A stretch of 56,706 bases of DNA from an uncultured Allobosea sp. (GTDB lineage Bacteria; Pseudomonadota; Alphaproteobacteria; Rhizobiales; Beijerinckiaceae): NCBI RefSeq assembly GCF_945956895.1, contig NZ_CAMFJF010000024.1, forward strand, positions 1 through 56,706, given 5' to 3'. Positions within the stretch are counted from its first letter, which is position 1, and every line of letters begins with the position of its first letter. Under the pieces are notes generated by a model, which had not been told where the DNA came from, made no database searches, and worked only from the letters and a program-made list of their open reading frames with translations. Positions 53,972-56,706 of the stretch are shown piece after piece. Both the position numbers and the translations under genes were made by a program.

Positions 53972-55150
53972 ATGAATGCCCCGTCCGCCAACCCGCCGCT
54001 GATCGCTGCAGCCGACAAGGGCGACATGGCCTTGATCGAGCGCCTCCTCGCGGCGGGAGCAAAGGTGGACGCCAAGGACGAGGCCGGCCGCACGGCGCTG
54101 ATGGCAGCGACCCAGAAGAACGATCTGCCGCTGGCGCGGCGGCTGATCGCGGCGGGCAGCGACGTCAACGCCCGCGACGTCACCATGCTCTCGCCCTATC
54201 TCTGCGCCGGGGCGAATGGCTTCAACGAAATCCTGAAGCTCGCCATCGCATCGGGCGCCGACCCGAACAGCGTCAACCGCTTCGGCGGCACGCCGCTGCT
54301 GCCGTCGAGCGAGAAGGGCTTCCTGCGCACCGTCCGGGTCTGCCTGGCCGCCGGCATCCCCGTGAACCACGCCAACGATCTCGGCTGGTCGGCGCTGCTC
54401 GAAGCCGTGATCCTCGGCGATGGCGGAAGGCTCTATGGCGACGTGGTCGAGGCGCTGGTCGAGGCGGGTGCCGACCCGCACCTGAGGGACCGCGACGGCA
54501 AATCCTCGCTGGAGCATGCGCAGGCACTCGGGCAGGAGCGTGTGCTGGCGATCTTCCGCGGCGAGGGCGCGGCGACCGGACCGGGCGCCGCCGCGATCCG
54601 ACAGGCGAAGCAGGCGGAGAAGGCGGAGCGTTACGAGGAGGCGCTGACCATCGTCGAAGCCGCGCTCGCGCAGCACCCCGGCGACACCGACCTCACCTAT
54701 TACAAAGGCTATTATCTCTACGAGCTCGGGCGCAATGAGGAGGCGATCCGCGTCTTCGAGGCTTTGCTCGCACAGGCCCCCGAGGCGATCGAGTTCCACT
54801 TCCACATCGCTTATGCCTGGCGGGCGATGAAGCAGCCGGAGGCCGCGCTGGCGGCCTTCGATGCGGGGATCGCGCAGAAACCGGAAGCCCTGTTCCTGCG
54901 CTATCACAAGTCGAATTATCTGCGCGAACTCGGCTGGCACGAGGCTGCCGTCGCGGTGATGGACGAGCTGCTCGCGCGCGATCCGGGGCGCTATGATTTC
55001 GCTTTCCACAAGGGCAACAGCCTGCGCTCGCTCGGCCGGCACGAGGAGGCGATCGCGGCGATCGAGATCGCGATCGCGTCCGATCCCGGCAATCCGCTCT
55101 ATCGGCAGCACAAGGCGCAGTCGCTTCGCCTGCTCGGCCGCGAGCCGTAG
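53972..55150 (+). CDS. Ankyrin-repeat and TPR fusion protein
   Basis: A 392-residue protein. Residues about 8-195 are ankyrin repeats (PLIAAADKGDMALIERLLAA, GRTALMAATQKNDLPLARRL, EALVEAGADPHLRDRDGKSS). Residues about 205-390 are TPR units (QAEKAERYEEALTIVEAALA, YYKGYYLYELGRNEEAIRVF, FHKGNSLRSLGRHEEAIAAI). No signal peptide or membrane helix is visible, so it is probably a cytoplasmic scaffold. The start at 53972 has AGGA seven bases upstream; longer frames add unlike sequence. No partner gene is suggested by context. Confidence 0.88.
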   Translation: MNAPSANPPLIAAADKGDMALIERLLAAGAKVDAKDEAGRTALMAATQKNDLPLARRLIAAGSDVNARDVTMLSPYLCAGANGFNEILKLAIASGADPNSVNRFGGTPLLPSSEKGFLRTVRVCLAAGIPVNHANDLGWSALLEAVILGDGGRLYGDVVEALVEAGADPHLRDRDGKSSLEHAQALGQERVLAIFRGEGAATGPGAAAIRQAKQAEKAERYEEALTIVEAALAQHPGDTDLTYYKGYYLYELGRNEEAIRVFEALLAQAPEAIEFHFHIAYAWRAMKQPEAALAAFDAGIAQKPEALFLRYHKSNYLRELGWHEAAVAVMDELLARDPGRYDFAFHKGNSLRSLGRHEEAIAAIEIAIASDPGNPLYRQHKAQSLRLLGREP

Positions 55151-55217
55151 GCGCAAGCTGCGCGCGCAGCGGTCGGTCGGCCGCCTGCGCCGCTGGTGTT
55201 TCGGACGAGCCGATTCG

Positions 55218-56411
55218 TCAGGCGATCGGCTGGGTGAGTTCACCATGGCGGGTGACGATCCTGCCGCGCTTGACGACCGTACGGTCAGCCGGACGTGCGA
55301 CGATGGCCTCGCAGATCGTCTCGCCGGGCAGGATCACGAAATCGGCGGTGCAGCCCACCGCGAGGCCGTAATCCGCGATGCCCATCACGGCGGCGCCCTT
55401 GTAGGTGCAGACGTCGAGCGCCAGCTCCATCTCCTCGTCGCGACGGAAGTTGTTGCGCAGGCCGACCAGCGTCGCCCGCTCCAGCATGTCGCCCATGCCA
55501 TAGGGGTTCCAGCTGTCGCGCACGCCGTCCGAGCCGCCTGCGATGACGATGCCGGCCTTGAGGCAGGCCATGACCGAGGGAGCCGGCGAGGACGCGGGGG
55601 CCGTCGTGACAAGCGCGATGCGTTCCTGCGCCAGCTCGTCGATCAGCCGCCGGACATGGTCGGCGTCGGGCATGCCCAGGCAGAAGGCGTGGCTGACCGC
55701 GACCTTGCCCTGCATGCCGAGGGCGCGGGTGCGTTCCAGGATCAGGTCCATCGAGAAGGCGCCCATCTCGCCGCGCTCGTGCAGGTGGATGTCGAGCGGG
55801 CGGCCGTATTTCTGGGCGATGCCGAAGATCGCATCGAGATGGCCCTTCGGGTCTCGGTCGACCGCGCAAGGGTCGAGGCCGCCGACGACCTCGGCGCCCA
55901 TCGCCATTGCCTGGTCGAGCAGCTCGAGCGTGCCGGGGCGGGTGAGCAGGCCGGATTGTGCGAAGGCGACGATCTCGACGTCGATCACGTCCTTGAGGCG
56001 TTCGCGCATGGCCATGACGCCTTCGATACCGGCCAGGCCGGTTTCGGTGTCGATGTCGACATGGCTGCGGATATGGGTGGTGCCCATCCTGACCATCTGC
56101 GCGACGAGGCGGCCGGACTGGCGGTCGGCATCGATGCCGAATTCGCGGCGGTTGCGGCGCTCGGTCTCGATCTTGTCGATCAAGGCGGGGCCGGCGGTGT
56201 GCCTGTGCCAACCCATGCCCCAGAAGCTCTTGTCGAGATGGGTATGGGCCTCGACGAGGCCGGGAATCATCAATCGGCCGCCGGCATCGAAGGTTGCATC
56301 GGCCCCGGTGGCGCCGGCGCCGATCGCCGCGATGCGCCCGTCACGGACAAGGACGTCCGTGGCCACGCCGCCAGCCGGGCGGACATTCCGGATCAAGAGA
56401 GTATCGGGCAC
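55218..56411 (-). CDS. Amidohydrolase, cytosine-deaminase-like
   Basis: A 397-residue cytoplasmic amidohydrolase-superfamily enzyme: beta-sandwich start (TLLIRNVRPAGGVATDVLVR), metal site HTHLDKSFWG, then IRSHVDID, the Gln of VAFAQSGLL, DIHLHERGEMG, VSHAFCLG and Asp in GGSDGVRDSWNPYG. All catalytic positions expected for the CodA/isoguanine-deaminase group are kept. It is homologous along its length to the Tat-exported protein at 45176 but lacks a leader. The true substrate (cytosine, isoguanine, another cyclic amide or amine) is unknown. Confidence 0.88.
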   Translation of the reverse strand: MPDTLLIRNVRPAGGVATDVLVRDGRIAAIGAGATGADATFDAGGRLMIPGLVEAHTHLDKSFWGMGWHRHTAGPALIDKIETERRNRREFGIDADRQSGRLVAQMVRMGTTHIRSHVDIDTETGLAGIEGVMAMRERLKDVIDVEIVAFAQSGLLTRPGTLELLDQAMAMGAEVVGGLDPCAVDRDPKGHLDAIFGIAQKYGRPLDIHLHERGEMGAFSMDLILERTRALGMQGKVAVSHAFCLGMPDADHVRRLIDELAQERIALVTTAPASSPAPSVMACLKAGIVIAGGSDGVRDSWNPYGMGDMLERATLVGLRNNFRRDEEMELALDVCTYKGAAVMGIADYGLAVGCTADFVILPGETICEAIVARPADRTVVKRGRIVTRHGELTQPIA

Positions 56412-56592
56412 GAGGCAGCTCCTTCTTCCAGATCGGTGCGTACCGGCTTCTTAAGGTCCAATCGCGGCTCTGGCCCGTTAAATCATCCGATTATTATCAT
56501 GCAGAAATCGAATGGTGCTTTGCTTTGGCCTGCTTCCCGCAAGGCGCAAGAGTTTCGGCTACGGATCGCAAGGCAAACACTCATTCGATGAA

Positions 56593-56639
56593 ACCGGGAT
56601 CATCCCGGATTTCCGCTGTGCCCCATCCGGGATGCCGGT
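56593..56639. repeat. Short palindromic repeat near the right edge
   Basis: CATCCCGGAT at 56601-56610 is perfectly inverted at 56625-56634 within an ACCGG...CCGGT frame. It resembles half of the REP-like element at 31060. It could also serve as a terminator upstream of the putative IS end. Confidence 0.4.
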
Positions 56640-56653
56640 GCGCGGCAAGAAAC

Positions 56654-56706
56654 TAGGCTCAGGACTCATTGATTGAGCCAGAAGATAAAGGTTGCGGCGA
56701 AGGCTA
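56654..56706 (-). mobile_element. End of a probable IS5-family element with transposase C-terminus, cut by the window edge
   Basis: On the minus strand the last 41 bases encode AFAATFIFWLNQ and a stop (56666-56668), like the C-terminus of IS5-type transposases. The bases after it (GAGTCCTGAGCCTA) look like the terminal repeat of such elements. Only the end is in the window, so family and completeness are uncertain. Confidence 0.5.

Overview
The window is high-GC DNA from an alphaproteobacterium of the Hyphomicrobiales. The gene mix (orphan PF04392 binding proteins, a SorT/SorU-type sulfite dehydrogenase with an ECF sigma pair, an Lrp/PutA pair, an amino acid:carrier-protein ligase, TRAP transporters, many amidohydrolases) looks like Bosea or a close relative. 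That placement is inference from gene content, not from a marker gene. I see no rRNA, tRNA or CRISPR array.

Left end, 1-9,000: a zone of gene decay. It holds a frameshifted orphan ABC substrate-binding protein, an intact metallo-beta-lactamase-fold hydrolase, and a large ABC-transporter/cyclic-nucleotide-binding gene broken by two frameshifts and one nonsense codon. A low-GC stretch, an intact orphan binding protein and a complete IS3-family element (6927-8148) follow. The IS abuts the remnant of an exported-protein gene.

8,590-17,900: core metabolism. A putR-like Lrp regulator is divergent from putA (proline to glutamate). On the minus strand leuA, an ECF sigma gene, its membrane anti-sigma gene and a sulfite dehydrogenase pair (molybdenum subunit plus cytochrome c) lie head to tail. 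A candidate ECF promoter sits in front of the dehydrogenase.

17,900-35,300: surface polysaccharide and an unusual aminoacyl-carrier-protein module. Five minus-strand genes (glycosyltransferase, Wzx-like flippase, double alpha/beta-hydrolase, GH5 glycanase, glycosyltransferase) overlap by 4 bp each. They diverge from a GumC/Wzc-like chain-length protein and a Wzy-like polymerase. Directly downstream, 28,629-34,698 encodes an acyl carrier protein, an acyl-CoA-dehydrogenase-like flavoprotein, a seryl-tRNA-synthetase-like amino acid:carrier-protein ligase, a DUF1839 protein with a possible catalytic cysteine, and a cytoplasmic GH2 beta-mannosidase-like enzyme. I regard this module as the best candidate for an undescribed pathway. 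A PAP2 phosphatase follows on the other strand.

35,300-45,100: peptide/amide and uronate catabolism. An M81 and an M20 hydrolase are followed by a uronate set: KdgF-like cupin, KduD, KduI, a DctPQM TRAP transporter and a divergent GntR/FCD regulator with a direct-repeat operator candidate. A LysR gene follows.

45,100-56,706: two homologous cytosine-deaminase-like amidohydrolases (one with a Tat signal), an M24 peptidase whose 5' end is frameshifted, an AbgB-like M20 hydrolase, a MarR-EmrA-EmrB efflux operon, a small conserved protein, an ankyrin-TPR fusion, and at the right edge the end of what looks like an IS5-family element.
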